Assembly (NCBI RefSeq): GCF_005845215.1
Contig: NZ_SPHO01000025.1
Span: 1 to 64,000 of the forward strand
Direction: 5' to 3'
Source of the DNA: Clostridium sp. 1001271st1 H5
GTDB taxonomy: Bacteria > Bacillota > Clostridia > Lachnospirales > Lachnospiraceae
DNA: 64,000 nucleotides
Part shown: piece after piece, positions 15,268 through 24,367 of the stretch
Numbering within the stretch: the stretch's first letter is position 1
Layout: each line of letters begins with the position of its first letter
Notes under the pieces: model-generated
The model's input: the letters and a program-made list of their open reading frames with translations, nothing else
The model's database searches: none
What the model was told of the DNA's origin: nothing
Translations under genes and position numbers: made by a program

Positions 15268-18207
15268 ATGGTATCACTGCCAAGGATTGGCGAAACCATA
15301 AGCGGTTTCACTGTCACTGAACTTGGGACTATACACATGCTGGGCACCAGGACCGTTCTGTTTAACCACGAAACAAGCGGCGCCCAGCTTTTATATATTC
15401 AAAACGATGACCGGGAACTGGGTTTTAACCTGATTTACCGGACGCCGCAGATGGATGAGCTGGACAATTCCCATATACTGGAACATCTTATTTTGTCATC
15501 CTGCAAAAAGTATCCCAGCAGGGATATTTTCTTTGATATGGACAGCAAAAGCTATACCACCTTTATGAACGGCCTTACGGACAATACCTTTACCTGTTAC
15601 CCGGTGTGCAGCCAGAGCCAGGAACAGCTTCTAAAACTGATGGATGTATTCCTGTGCTGCATGGAGGAACCGGATGCCCTGAAGGACAGGAATTTTTACC
15701 TGAGGGAGGCCATACGGTATGAGCTCTCATCTGCCGGCGGTCCCCTGGCCATGCAGGGCACGGTGCTCAGCGAGGACTGGGGCCATCTGACCGATATCCT
15801 GGAAAATGCAGACAGCGCCATGTCCCATACCCTGTATGAGGGAGGACGCACTGCCAATCTGCTGGGGCGGGCACACCTTCATTACAGGGAACTGTCCTAC
15901 GAACAGGCCAGGGAAACCTTTGGACGATGCTACAGCTACGCCAACTGCCTGATAACCTTATATGGGAATCTGGATTACAGGGCCGTGTTACATTTTCTGG
16001 ACAGAGAACACCTGTCTAAAGTCCTCTCAAAAGGCAGCAGCCTTCTTGGGGAATTTGGGGAACCGGTGAAACCGGGTTTCCGGACCTGTACGGCGCAGAG
16101 TCCCGCTTATCAGGGCAGTCCCTCGGAACACGCCTCTGTGGTGGATTATGGCATCGACCTGTCCGGCTGCACAAGAGAAGATCTGATATACTGGGACCTT
16201 TTTGCAGATATTCTGGATAACGACACCTCTCCCTGGCACAGGCATGCAAGGGAAATGGGACTCAACCATGTAATGGAGGTTTATCTGGACATTCTGCTTC
16301 CCCACCCCTCCTTAAAGTTCCGCCTGCGCAACGGGGATTCCTGTTTGAAGGAAGTGTTTTTGGATTCCATAAGGAAAGCCCTTGAAGATATCAGCCGGGA
16401 CGGCCTGTCCTCCAGACTGTACCAGGCTTCCATGAAGGAAAACCGTCTCTCTGACGCCCTTACCCGCGAGGCCCCCCATCTGGGCTTTAATCTGTCTGAA
16501 GAAATCGGACGTTTCTGGAGCACCACGGGCCGGACTGATTATTTCCAGCTCTATGAGGATGCCTTCCGGCGCTTTGAAACAGACCCGGACCAGACCATCA
16601 TAAAGAAGCTGGCTGCTTCTGCCCTTCATCCCGCAGCCAGCGCCCTGGTGGTAACCGTGCCTGTACCCGGTCTGGCTGAGCAGCTGGAGGAGGAAAAGGA
16701 ACAGTATCTCAGGGAAAAGCTGGATTCCATGACTGCCGCTGAACGGGAACAGCTGATAAATGAGACAGACGCCTTCCGCCTCTGGAACTCCATGGAACGG
16801 AGCAACATGGATTTTCTCATACAGCCAAAGGAACTTCCTGAGCCGGCAAACCCATGCCCGTTCACCAAACGTCAGCACGGAACCATCACATGCTACACCT
16901 CTCCCGCCCCCTCCCCGGGCGTGGGCAGTTACCAGCTCTATTTTGACATCAGCCGGATTGGTAAGGAGGACCTTAACTACCTTACGCTCTATCAGATGCT
17001 TCTGACGGAACTGGACACAAAACGCTTCACGGTGGAACAGCAGAAAAACCTGGAACAGGAATATCTTCACGACTGTACCTTTGATGAACTGTTTCCCGAA
17101 CATAACGCCGGTCCCTTAAGCCATCCCATGATGAGCGTATTCTGGTACGGACTGACCGGCGATTTTGAAAAGGGACTGGATTTTCTCCTGGATGTAATGG
17201 GCGGAGGAGATTACAGTGACACGGACACCATTATACAGGTACTGGAAAAATATCTGCCTGACTATGACCTGTCCAAGGCGGACAATGCCTCTGCCCTGGC
17301 CTTCAGCCTGGCCGAGGGCTATATGAGGCAGGACTGCAGATTCCGCAATATGTTAAACAGCCAGGAAAATTATTATTTTCTGAAGGATGTGCTGAGACGG
17401 CTGAAGGAAGAGCCTGACTTTGGAACCGCAGCCGCAGCCAGGCTTGGCAGCATTGCCCGTACCATATTGAACCGTGACGGCCTGGTATTCCTGGCAGCTG
17501 CTTCACCGGATGTATTGGGAAATGTGGAGCAGGCCGCTGTGGAGATACTTGGAAGGCTTCCGGCTTTTCAGGATAGATACAGCGCCCCTGCGCCATCCAT
17601 CTGGCTCCCGGACCAAAAACAAAGGCTGGCCGTGTGCGTGGAAGCCTCCTGCCAGGAGACGCGCCTCATAGGTGATTTTTATGGAAACACCTGCTTTAAA
17701 GGGCGTTATCTCCCCTTTCTCATGGCTGCGGCGGACAAATATTTAAAACCTGCTGTCCGGTACCAGGGCGGGGCTTATGACAGCGGCATTGATTTCTATA
17801 TCCCTACCGGCTATTTCTCCCTGTGGAGCACCGCGGACCCTGAGGTCAGAAGCACGCTGGTGCTCTTCCTGGCAACCGGCGCCCGGCTCATGGAACTGCC
17901 GCTGACGGATGAAGAACTGGACGGCTATATCCTGAACACCTATGCCCAGGCGCTTCCGCCCTCAGGAACCTTGAGCACCCGTATGCGGCACATGCGAAGG
18001 GACATGGTGAACATAGATTCCCGCAAAATAAATGAGATGATTTCAGACATCAGGAACGCTGCCCTCAGCCACCAGCAGGAGGCTGCCCGGGTCATTGACG
18101 GAATATTGCGGCGCGGGGCCATTGTCACCGTGGGGAATGGAAAATGTATCATGAGGGATAAGGATGTGTTTGACCAGGTTCTGGTTTATCATACGGATGA
18201 GGTTTAA
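15268..18207 (+). CDS. M16C insulinase-family metallopeptidase (presequence-protease-like)
   Basis: A 979-residue soluble zinc peptidase of the PreP/M16C size class, which degrades peptides inside a chamber formed by two hinged halves. The inverted zinc motif HILEH is at residues 69-73, with E169 in TVLSEDWG as the probable third ligand. KYPSRDIFFDMDSKSYTTFMNGLTDNTFTCYPV is the family's substrate-binding block. The N-terminal half is catalytic and the C-terminal half (from about 500) is the inactive partner. There is no signal peptide, so it is cytoplasmic. GAAGGAGG precedes the ATG. It stands alone between terminators and promoters. Confidence 0.9.
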   Translation: MVSLPRIGETISGFTVTELGTIHMLGTRTVLFNHETSGAQLLYIQNDDRELGFNLIYRTPQMDELDNSHILEHLILSSCKKYPSRDIFFDMDSKSYTTFMNGLTDNTFTCYPVCSQSQEQLLKLMDVFLCCMEEPDALKDRNFYLREAIRYELSSAGGPLAMQGTVLSEDWGHLTDILENADSAMSHTLYEGGRTANLLGRAHLHYRELSYEQARETFGRCYSYANCLITLYGNLDYRAVLHFLDREHLSKVLSKGSSLLGEFGEPVKPGFRTCTAQSPAYQGSPSEHASVVDYGIDLSGCTREDLIYWDLFADILDNDTSPWHRHAREMGLNHVMEVYLDILLPHPSLKFRLRNGDSCLKEVFLDSIRKALEDISRDGLSSRLYQASMKENRLSDALTREAPHLGFNLSEEIGRFWSTTGRTDYFQLYEDAFRRFETDPDQTIIKKLAASALHPAASALVVTVPVPGLAEQLEEEKEQYLREKLDSMTAAEREQLINETDAFRLWNSMERSNMDFLIQPKELPEPANPCPFTKRQHGTITCYTSPAPSPGVGSYQLYFDISRIGKEDLNYLTLYQMLLTELDTKRFTVEQQKNLEQEYLHDCTFDELFPEHNAGPLSHPMMSVFWYGLTGDFEKGLDFLLDVMGGGDYSDTDTIIQVLEKYLPDYDLSKADNASALAFSLAEGYMRQDCRFRNMLNSQENYYFLKDVLRRLKEEPDFGTAAAARLGSIARTILNRDGLVFLAAASPDVLGNVEQAAVEILGRLPAFQDRYSAPAPSIWLPDQKQRLAVCVEASCQETRLIGDFYGNTCFKGRYLPFLMAAADKYLKPAVRYQGGAYDSGIDFYIPTGYFSLWSTADPEVRSTLVLFLATGARLMELPLTDEELDGYILNTYAQALPPSGTLSTRMRHMRRDMVNIDSRKINEMISDIRNAALSHQQEAARVIDGILRRGAIVTVGNGKCIMRDKDVFDQVLVYHTDEV

Positions 18208-18246
18208 ATGGACTGACCGGGATAAACCGGCCGTGCGGACAGAAAG

Positions 18247-18284
18247 AAAGCCCCGGAGTTTTTCCGCCTCCGGGGCTTTCCTTT
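18247..18284. terminator. Bidirectional terminator between the M16C and NSS genes
   Basis: AAAGCCCCGGAG (18247-18258) and CTCCGGGGCTTT (18268-18279) form a perfect 12-bp stem, followed by CCTTTT on the plus strand and flanked by A/T-rich runs on both sides. It serves the two convergent genes. Confidence 0.85.
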
Positions 18285-18303
18285 TATATCATGGATTCCA
18301 TCT

Positions 18304-19656
18304 TCATCCAATCCCGCCATACACAATTCCCAGTATAAACACCACCACGGCCAGGGGCACATAGACATACCTGGCCAGAGGTCCGAAGAATCCGCTTAAA
18401 GGCTTTTTCCGCCCTTCCTCCAGTTCCTTCCTGATTTCCTTATAGCCCAGAATATAATAGATGGACACAGCTCCCAGCACAGCGCCGAAGGGAACCACAA
18501 TGATGGTGATAAAGTCCATCCATGACCCTACCTTGGGCTCTGACTCCAGGAAAATGCCCACCAGCAGGGCTATGCCGCTGCACAGGGCCACGGCTGCTTT
18601 TCTGGAAAGCTTAAACCGGGTCTGCCATGACTCGCTGACCGCCTCAAACATATTAATCAGGCTGGTAATGCCTGCAAAGGCCACGGACAGAAAAAATATA
18701 ACTGCAAAGAGCCTTCCCATGGGCATCTGCCGGAATATGCCCGGCAGGGTAATGAACATAAGAGGCGGACCAGCGTTGGGCTCAATGCCGAATGCAAACA
18801 CAGCCGGCATAATGGCCAGAGCAGCCATCATGGCAGCCACCGTATCAAAAAACGCGGTCCGGATGGATGCCTTTGGTATATCCTCCGACTTGGCCAGATA
18901 GGTTCCGTAAACAATCATTCCTGAACCTGTGATGGACAGTGAAAAAAATGCCTGTCCCATGGCCATAACCCAGGTATCCACCTTTAACAAATCGCTCCAG
19001 TCCGGAGCAAAGAGGAATTTATATCCTTCTGCCGCCCCCGGCAGAAAAGCTACCCGCACAGCCAGTATGGCGAACAATACAAAGAAGGAGGGCATCAGGA
19101 CCTTATTGATTTTCTCGATTCCCTTGGTAGCCCCAAACATAAGGATGCCGGCAGCTGTCACAACCACCAGCACATGCCAGGGAATACTGCCGAACTCGCC
19201 TGTGGCCTGGTTGAAATAGACCGCTGCATCTGTTGTGAGGATAGCCCCTGTGACGGAACCGGCCAATGCTCTTACCACCCATCCTACGATGATGGCATAT
19301 CCGATGGCAATACCCAGGGAACCCAGCAGAGGAATCCATGCCAGGAAATATCCCAGCTTACCTCTGCCTATCTTTTCCCAGCAGTATTCATAAGCTCCCA
19401 GGGTGCCGGTCCTGGCCCGGCGCCCTATGGCAAACTCTGCCGAAAGCCCTACCAGGCCGAATAATACAATGAATAAAATATAGGGCACCAGAAACGCGCC
19501 GCCGCCGTATTGTCCCACACGGTACGGGAACATCCAGATATTGCCCATTCCCACTGCGGAACCCACACAGGCCAGCACAAATCCCAGGCTGCTTCCAAAG
19601 CCGCCGTTCTGGTGCACGGCTGCCGGTGAGGAATCCGTTTTTTTCTGCTTGCTCAT
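18304..19656 (-). CDS. Neurotransmitter:sodium symporter (NSS) family amino acid transporter
   Basis: A 450-residue LeuT-fold membrane protein that would import an amino acid or amine with Na+. TM1 carries the unwound substrate/Na+ motif GSAVGMGNIWMFPYRVGQYGGGAF. About eleven helices are predicted, the usual number for bacterial NSS members. AAAGGAG precedes the ATG, and a TTGACT-17-TAGTAT promoter lies 85 bp upstream. The second NSS gene (24368-25756) has the same TM1 layout but is clearly a different protein. The substrate cannot be read from sequence. Confidence 0.92.
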   Translation of the reverse strand: MSKQKKTDSSPAAVHQNGGFGSSLGFVLACVGSAVGMGNIWMFPYRVGQYGGGAFLVPYILFIVLFGLVGLSAEFAIGRRARTGTLGAYEYCWEKIGRGKLGYFLAWIPLLGSLGIAIGYAIIVGWVVRALAGSVTGAILTTDAAVYFNQATGEFGSIPWHVLVVVTAAGILMFGATKGIEKINKVLMPSFFVLFAILAVRVAFLPGAAEGYKFLFAPDWSDLLKVDTWVMAMGQAFFSLSITGSGMIVYGTYLAKSEDIPKASIRTAFFDTVAAMMAALAIMPAVFAFGIEPNAGPPLMFITLPGIFRQMPMGRLFAVIFFLSVAFAGITSLINMFEAVSESWQTRFKLSRKAAVALCSGIALLVGIFLESEPKVGSWMDFITIIVVPFGAVLGAVSIYYILGYKEIRKELEEGRKKPLSGFFGPLARYVYVPLAVVVFILGIVYGGIG

Positions 19657-19740
19657 AACTTCTCCTTTATGGTGTATGTTTCAACGGCCTGCACGTCCTG
19701 TGAGGAAGGAAAACAGGACAGTCCAAAAGCCATCTTTACT

Positions 19741-19769
19741 ATACTACCCCAATAACACCATTTAGTCAA
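19741..19769 (-). promoter_or_regulatory. Promoter of the first NSS gene
   Basis: On the minus strand TTGACT (plus 19764-19769), 17-bp spacer, TAGTAT (plus 19741-19746). A palindrome GCTTTAAAGC at 19771-19780 adjoins the -35 and could be an operator. Confidence 0.65.
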
Positions 19770-19796
19770 AGCTTTAAAGCAAAAAAGTGACAATTG

Positions 19797-20423
19797 TTAA
19801 AACCCATCAACCACATCATAACTGCTTCCGTTCCACAAAGCCGGCCGCACCTGCCTGGTTTTAAGCTGCTCCACAAAATCGTTCAGCCGGTCCACCTTCT
19901 CCGGCAGCCAGGTAACATACTTTCCAATCTGGCCCGTGGTGTGGGCATCGCTGGCTCCGATAGCCTTAAGCCCTAACTCCCGGCAGTATGAAAGAGCTGT
20001 TCGGTTGGCTTCCAGGGTCGTGCTGCCGTTGAGCACCTCCACCCCGTGAAGCCCTGTGACCGCGCGGAGATTCTCCTCCAGCCCCCGGTTATTGTTCCTG
20101 AAGGGATGGCAGGAGACACAGAAACCGCCGGATTTATTGACATGGTCAATGAAATCCTGGGCATCCACCCGGCGGTCCGGATACTGTTCAATTCCCCATG
20201 CCGTGATATCGCCCTGGAGGGAAAAGAATTCTATACCCACGAAAATGGGAAAACCGGTTCTGTCCGAATATTCTGCGGCATATTCCCTGAGCCCCATGCT
20301 GTCATGGTCCGTGATGCAGACAGCGTCCAGTCCCCTGCCCCGGGCTATGGTCACGATTTCCTCCAGACTGATTCGGCTGTCCGATGAATAAGTACACTCA
20401 TGAAGATGCATGTCAACCAGCAT
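19797..20423 (-). CDS. PHP-domain metal-dependent phosphoesterase
   Basis: A 208-residue PHP-fold hydrolase. Metal ligands are visible as HLH (residues 6-8), ITDHDSMG, GIEF, SCHPF and GASDAH. Stand-alone PHP proteins of this size cleave small phosphomonoesters or diesters. One described member, from Eggerthella, opens and then hydrolyses a cyclic phosphodiester linked to phosphonate metabolism. The gene follows the ABC importer genes by 11 bp in the same direction. This suggests, as inference, that the importer brings in an organophosphorus compound or that the enzyme frees phosphate from it. AGGAG precedes the ATG. Confidence 0.82.
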   Translation of the reverse strand: MLVDMHLHECTYSSDSRISLEEIVTIARGRGLDAVCITDHDSMGLREYAAEYSDRTGFPIFVGIEFFSLQGDITAWGIEQYPDRRVDAQDFIDHVNKSGGFCVSCHPFRNNNRGLEENLRAVTGLHGVEVLNGSTTLEANRTALSYCRELGLKAIGASDAHTTGQIGKYVTWLPEKVDRLNDFVEQLKTRQVRPALWNGSSYDVVDGF

Positions 20424-20434
20424 TTTGATTTCTC

Positions 20435-21193
20435 CTATCTCTTGATGATTTTAAGCAGCCTGCCGTCCTCTGTCCATACCAGGCTTTCCAGGTCCATGAA
20501 TTCAGCTACAAAGGCGCTGGCTGGACGGCGGCAAAGGTCCAGGGGCGCATCATTCTGGACCAGCTGTCCCTGGTCCATGATTGCAATGCGGTCCGCCAGG
20601 ATAATGGCCTCCTCCTGGTCGTGGGTAACAAACACCATGGTCAGTCCCAGGTCCTTCTGAAGCCGTTTAAGTTCATGGCGCATTTTGGTGCGCAGGGCCG
20701 CATCCAGGTTGCAGAAGGGTTCGTCCAAAAGGCACAGCTTCGGCTCCACAATCAGCGCCCTGGCAAGCGCCACCCTCTGCTGCTGTCCTCCGCTGATTTC
20801 CTGTATATAGGCTGAGGCATAATCTGAAAGACCTACCATTTCAAGATAATGCATTCCCTTCTGCCGGGCCTGTTCCCGCTTTACTCCCCGGAATTTCAGG
20901 CCGTAAACCACATTCTGGAGCACTGTCATGTGGGGAAACAGGCCGTAGGACTGGAATACGGTTGTAACCGGCCGCTGTTCCGGAGGGATATGGGTGATAT
21001 CCTCGCCATCCAGCCGCACGGCTCCGCTGTCCGGCGTCAGGAAACCGCCTATCATGTTAAGGGTCGTGGTCTTCCCGCATCCGGAGGCACCAAGGATGCA
21101 GAGCAGCTGGCCCTGTTCCAGGGTAAGGGACAGGTCCCGCACCACTTCCCTGCCGTCAAAGTGTTTTTTCAAATGGTCCAGTTCAAGATACAC
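20435..21193 (-). CDS. ABC transporter ATP-binding protein (Fe3+/phosphonate/polyamine type)
   Basis: A 252-residue ATPase with Walker A GASGCGKTT, Q-loop VFQSYGLFPHMTVLQNVVYGL, signature ISGGQQQRVALARAL, Walker B LLDEPFCNLD and H-loop VTHDQEEA. It resembles FbpC/PotA/PhnT but has no long C-terminal regulatory (TOBE) domain. Translation starts at GTG 21193 inside the end of the permease gene. It powers the importer formed with the double permease and the binding protein. Confidence 0.88.
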   Translation of the reverse strand: MYLELDHLKKHFDGREVVRDLSLTLEQGQLLCILGASGCGKTTTLNMIGGFLTPDSGAVRLDGEDITHIPPEQRPVTTVFQSYGLFPHMTVLQNVVYGLKFRGVKREQARQKGMHYLEMVGLSDYASAYIQEISGGQQQRVALARALIVEPKLCLLDEPFCNLDAALRTKMRHELKRLQKDLGLTMVFVTHDQEEAIILADRIAIMDQGQLVQNDAPLDLCRRPASAFVAEFMDLESLVWTEDGRLLKIIKR

Positions 21194-22916
21194 GTCGCTT
21201 ACCTGCCTTCCATGTTATAAAATAAGCCAGCCCTTCCACTGCCAGCACTACCAGTATGATGCTGGTGGCAATCAGGGAGGCCAGGGCGTAATCCCCTGTG
21301 TATACCGCATCAAAGAGTTTGAACACTGCCAGCTTCCGTCCAGGGTCAATGAGGAACAGGATTGCTCCGGCCGTGGTCATGCTGCTGGAAAAGTTATAGA
21401 CAAAACAGCTGAGAAAGGCTGGTCTCAGTCCGGGAAGTATTACGGTTTTCAGCACTGAGAACTGTCCTCCCCCCAGGTCCCGCACTGCTTTTTCCTGAGC
21501 CCTTGGCACCTGGGTCAGGGTAGCCGCGCAAATCTTTGTGGCTGTGGGAAGCTGTTTGAACAGCATATTGGAAATAACAATCAGGGCTGTACCGGTCAGC
21601 TTTAAGGGCGGTGAATGAAATGCCAGGATATAACCGATTCCAAAGCAGGTTCCCGGCAGCATATAGGGCAGGGTGACCAGACAATCAAAAAAATTCCTGC
21701 CCGGAATCCGCCTGCGTTCCATGTAATAGGCGAACAGCATGGCGAAAAGGGTACCTGCCAGGGATACAATCAAAGCATATGTCACGCTCCGCCCCATGGT
21801 CCCCAGGTCAAAACGGACCAGCTGTTCCAGATACCGGGCGGTAAAGGAGTACACCCCCCTGGTGCTTTTCAGGAAGCCTGATATAAATATGCATCCGTAC
21901 TGCAGCGCCATCATCAGAAAAAAGACCAGGCTTCCCAGGTTGGCCAGATTTCCTGTCAATCCGCATTTTCCCAGTGAAAGGGCCAGGGGTTCCTGCCTCC
22001 CCCTGCTGCCCTCTGTCAGCATATCCGAACGCTTCATCAGCTTACGGTAAATAAAAAATGCAGCGATAGACGGAAGCATCAGGACCATGTTCATGGCAGA
22101 CGCCTTCTCCAGGTTGGAGTATCCCACCAGCTGAAGATATATCTCCGAAGCAATGGTGCTGAACCGCCCGCCGATAATGACCGGAGTCCCAAAATCCGCC
22201 AGGGAGCGGACAAAGGAGAGAAGCAGGGCCACCCATATACCCGGCCGTATAAGCGGCAGCACAATGTCTCCCAAAATGGCTTTAGGGCTGGCCCCCAGGT
22301 CCCTGGCGGCCCGGATGCTGTCCCCGTCCAGCTTGGTCAGAATTCCCCCCAGGAACAGGGCGTTTAACGGTACAAAGGAAAGGCTCTGCATCAGGATGAC
22401 GCCCCAGCAGTTATAGGGGTCCCAGCCCAGCCCCAGCAGCCGGTACGTAATCCACCCACGGCGTCCATAGAGCTGGATATAGGCCAGGGAGGATACAAAG
22501 GGCGGGGAAACCATGGTAATCAGCAGAAGCGCCATACAGAACAGCCTGACAGCTCCCCTTCTGGTAGCTAAAAACAGGGCTGCCGCCGTGGAAAAAGCAG
22601 TACAGAGAAGGGATGCGCATACGCCCACGAACACGCTGTTCCAAAGGTTTCCCCTGTATTGGTTCCAGACAGCGGCATATGCATCATAGCTTAAGGATTT
22701 CCCGTCCCACAGACTTCTAATCAGAATACAGAGCATGGGCCAGAATACGAACAGGAATACACCGGACAGCAGGAAAGCCAGCAGCAGCTTATCCGCCCCG
22801 TATCCTGCAATGCCAAAAAGGACATCTTTCGATGCCCTTTTGCCATACATGTCTCCATGTATATTCCTGTTTGTATTTCCATTCATGCTTTCATGAGTGT
22901 TTCCAAACTTATTCAT
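21183..22916 (-). CDS. Fused ABC permease (FbpB-like, two permease domains)
   Basis: A 577-residue membrane protein with two consecutive permease domains of about six helices each, the arrangement of iron (FbpB) and some 2-aminoethylphosphonate importers. EAA loops occur in both halves (AARDLGASPKAILGDIVLPLIRPGIW and KAVRDLGGGQFSVLKTVILPGLRPAF). The first 30 residues are hydrophilic and Asn-rich with imperfect repetition of MNGN/NIHGDMYG-like units, unlike typical family N-termini. The ATG overlaps the stop of the binding-protein gene by 8 bp. Confidence 0.9.
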   Translation of the reverse strand: MNKFGNTHESMNGNTNRNIHGDMYGKRASKDVLFGIAGYGADKLLLAFLLSGVFLFVFWPMLCILIRSLWDGKSLSYDAYAAVWNQYRGNLWNSVFVGVCASLLCTAFSTAAALFLATRRGAVRLFCMALLLITMVSPPFVSSLAYIQLYGRRGWITYRLLGLGWDPYNCWGVILMQSLSFVPLNALFLGGILTKLDGDSIRAARDLGASPKAILGDIVLPLIRPGIWVALLLSFVRSLADFGTPVIIGGRFSTIASEIYLQLVGYSNLEKASAMNMVLMLPSIAAFFIYRKLMKRSDMLTEGSRGRQEPLALSLGKCGLTGNLANLGSLVFFLMMALQYGCIFISGFLKSTRGVYSFTARYLEQLVRFDLGTMGRSVTYALIVSLAGTLFAMLFAYYMERRRIPGRNFFDCLVTLPYMLPGTCFGIGYILAFHSPPLKLTGTALIVISNMLFKQLPTATKICAATLTQVPRAQEKAVRDLGGGQFSVLKTVILPGLRPAFLSCFVYNFSSSMTTAGAILFLIDPGRKLAVFKLFDAVYTGDYALASLIATSIILVVLAVEGLAYFITWKAGKRRVS

Positions 22917-24036
22917 CTGCTGCCTTATCTCCCATCAGCGCCTCAAAGTGCTCCAGGATTTCCGTACGCTTTTCACCGAACAGGGACAGGTCCTCCTTCA
23001 TCAGCATACCTGTGTCATATCCCAGGTCCAGTCCTTCCAGGGATGGCTTAATGGTCTTCACGCTGTTCTTCTGGTCAATCTCCGCCAGCATCTGAAGATT
23101 CTCATCGCTGCTGAACAGCCACTCTATAAAATACCTGGCTGCGTCTGCATTCTCGGCATTCTTAAATGCAGCCACTCCCTCGGGAACCCACGGAATGCCA
23201 TCTGCCGGGTAAACGATGGACACATCATACTCATCTAACAGGGACTCAATGGTGCCGTCAATATATGTGATGCCAATGGCATATTCATCTGTGGTCACCT
23301 TATTCTTGGGGTCGGAACCGCGTTTTGCATAATATGCAATGTTCTTATTCAGTCCTTCCAAATAAGACCAGCCGCCTTCTTCTCCCTTAGCCTGCAGCAG
23401 GGCGTTGACCACTGCATAGTTGGTACCTGATACAGCCGGGTTGGACATGATGATTTCGCCTGCATATTCTTCCTTCAATAAATCATCCCAGCTGGCAGGA
23501 GCCTCCAGATTCAGCTCCTCCATGAGGCCGTCATTGAGCAGAAAACCTACAATGGTAATTCCCTTGGAATACCAATAGCCTTCTGAATCCTTGAACTCAT
23601 CCGCCAGGCCGGCTGATGCGTCAAAGGTAACCTGCTCTAACAGCCCGTCATCCTTTGCGCTCATGAACGCGTCAATACCGCCTCCAAACCATAAATCGGC
23701 GGATGGTGTTCCGCCCTCTGCGCGGAGCTTGGAAAGCACCTCGCCGGAAGACATGGACAGCAGTTCTACCTTAACACCTGTATCCTCCGTGAACTTGTCA
23801 AACAGGGTTACGTAATTCTCACTGGTGACAACCACCTTCATGGTACCGGTAAGAGCCGGAGCCTCTGCCTTTGTCTCCTCCTGGCTTTCAGTCTCTGTCT
23901 CTGTGGCTGTTTCCTCAGTCTGGGCCTCGGCAGAAGCTGCTGCGCTGGTATTATTGCTGGTATTATTGCTGCCGCAGGCTGCCAGGGCCGGTACCATGGA
24001 CAATGCCGTTAGCAGGGCAATCATTTTCTTTCTCAT
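22909..24036 (-). CDS. Extracellular binding lipoprotein of the Fe3+/phosphonate-type importer
   Basis: A binding protein of about 375 residues with a lipoprotein signal (MRKKMIALL...VPALAACGSN), a Thr/Glu-rich linker and a type II binding fold (ADLWFGGGIDAF, IIMSNPAVSGTNYAVV). FutA/AfuA and PhnS proteins share this fold; no clear Tyr-rich iron site can be called by eye, so Fe3+ versus an organophosphorus ligand is open. ATG 24036 with GAAAGGA is chosen because it gives a normal signal peptide; ATG 24075 behind GAGGAGG would add 13 residues. First gene of the operon. Confidence 0.85.
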   Translation of the reverse strand: MRKKMIALLTALSMVPALAACGSNNTSNNTSAAASAEAQTEETATETETESQEETKAEAPALTGTMKVVVTSENYVTLFDKFTEDTGVKVELLSMSSGEVLSKLRAEGGTPSADLWFGGGIDAFMSAKDDGLLEQVTFDASAGLADEFKDSEGYWYSKGITIVGFLLNDGLMEELNLEAPASWDDLLKEEYAGEIIMSNPAVSGTNYAVVNALLQAKGEEGGWSYLEGLNKNIAYYAKRGSDPKNKVTTDEYAIGITYIDGTIESLLDEYDVSIVYPADGIPWVPEGVAAFKNAENADAARYFIEWLFSSDENLQMLAEIDQKNSVKTIKPSLEGLDLGYDTGMLMKEDLSLFGEKRTEILEHFEALMGDKAADE

Positions 24037-24317
24037 CTGTGTTCGTATCCTTTCTCTCATAACCGTATTTTGCATCACAGTCCTTTATCCTCCTCTTAAG
24101 GACAGTAATTACCATTGTTGAATTATAATAAGCAGCTGTCTCTAAGTCAATATGAATACTGTTTGCATAGAAAAAAACGAACAGATGAGAAATCAGATAG
24201 AAAAAATCTATTCAAGGGTTCCGGCTGCCAGTCTCCGCCCAAATCATTCCCGGCATCATTTTACAAAAAGGAATGGACGGTGCCAGGGCATTGTGATAGA
24301 ATAAACGAGGTTATTTT

Positions 24318-24340
24318 CCCGGCATATGGCCGGGATTTTT
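24318..24340 (+). terminator. Terminator-like hairpin in the leader of the second NSS gene
   Basis: CCCGGC (24318-24323) and GCCGGG (24329-24334) pair around ATATG and are followed by ATTTTT. The ribosome site GGAGGG of the NSS gene starts about 13 bp later. It may be an attenuator or the terminator of short upstream transcription. Confidence 0.5.
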
Positions 24341-24367
24341 AATGGATATAACGGAGGGATTTTGAGA

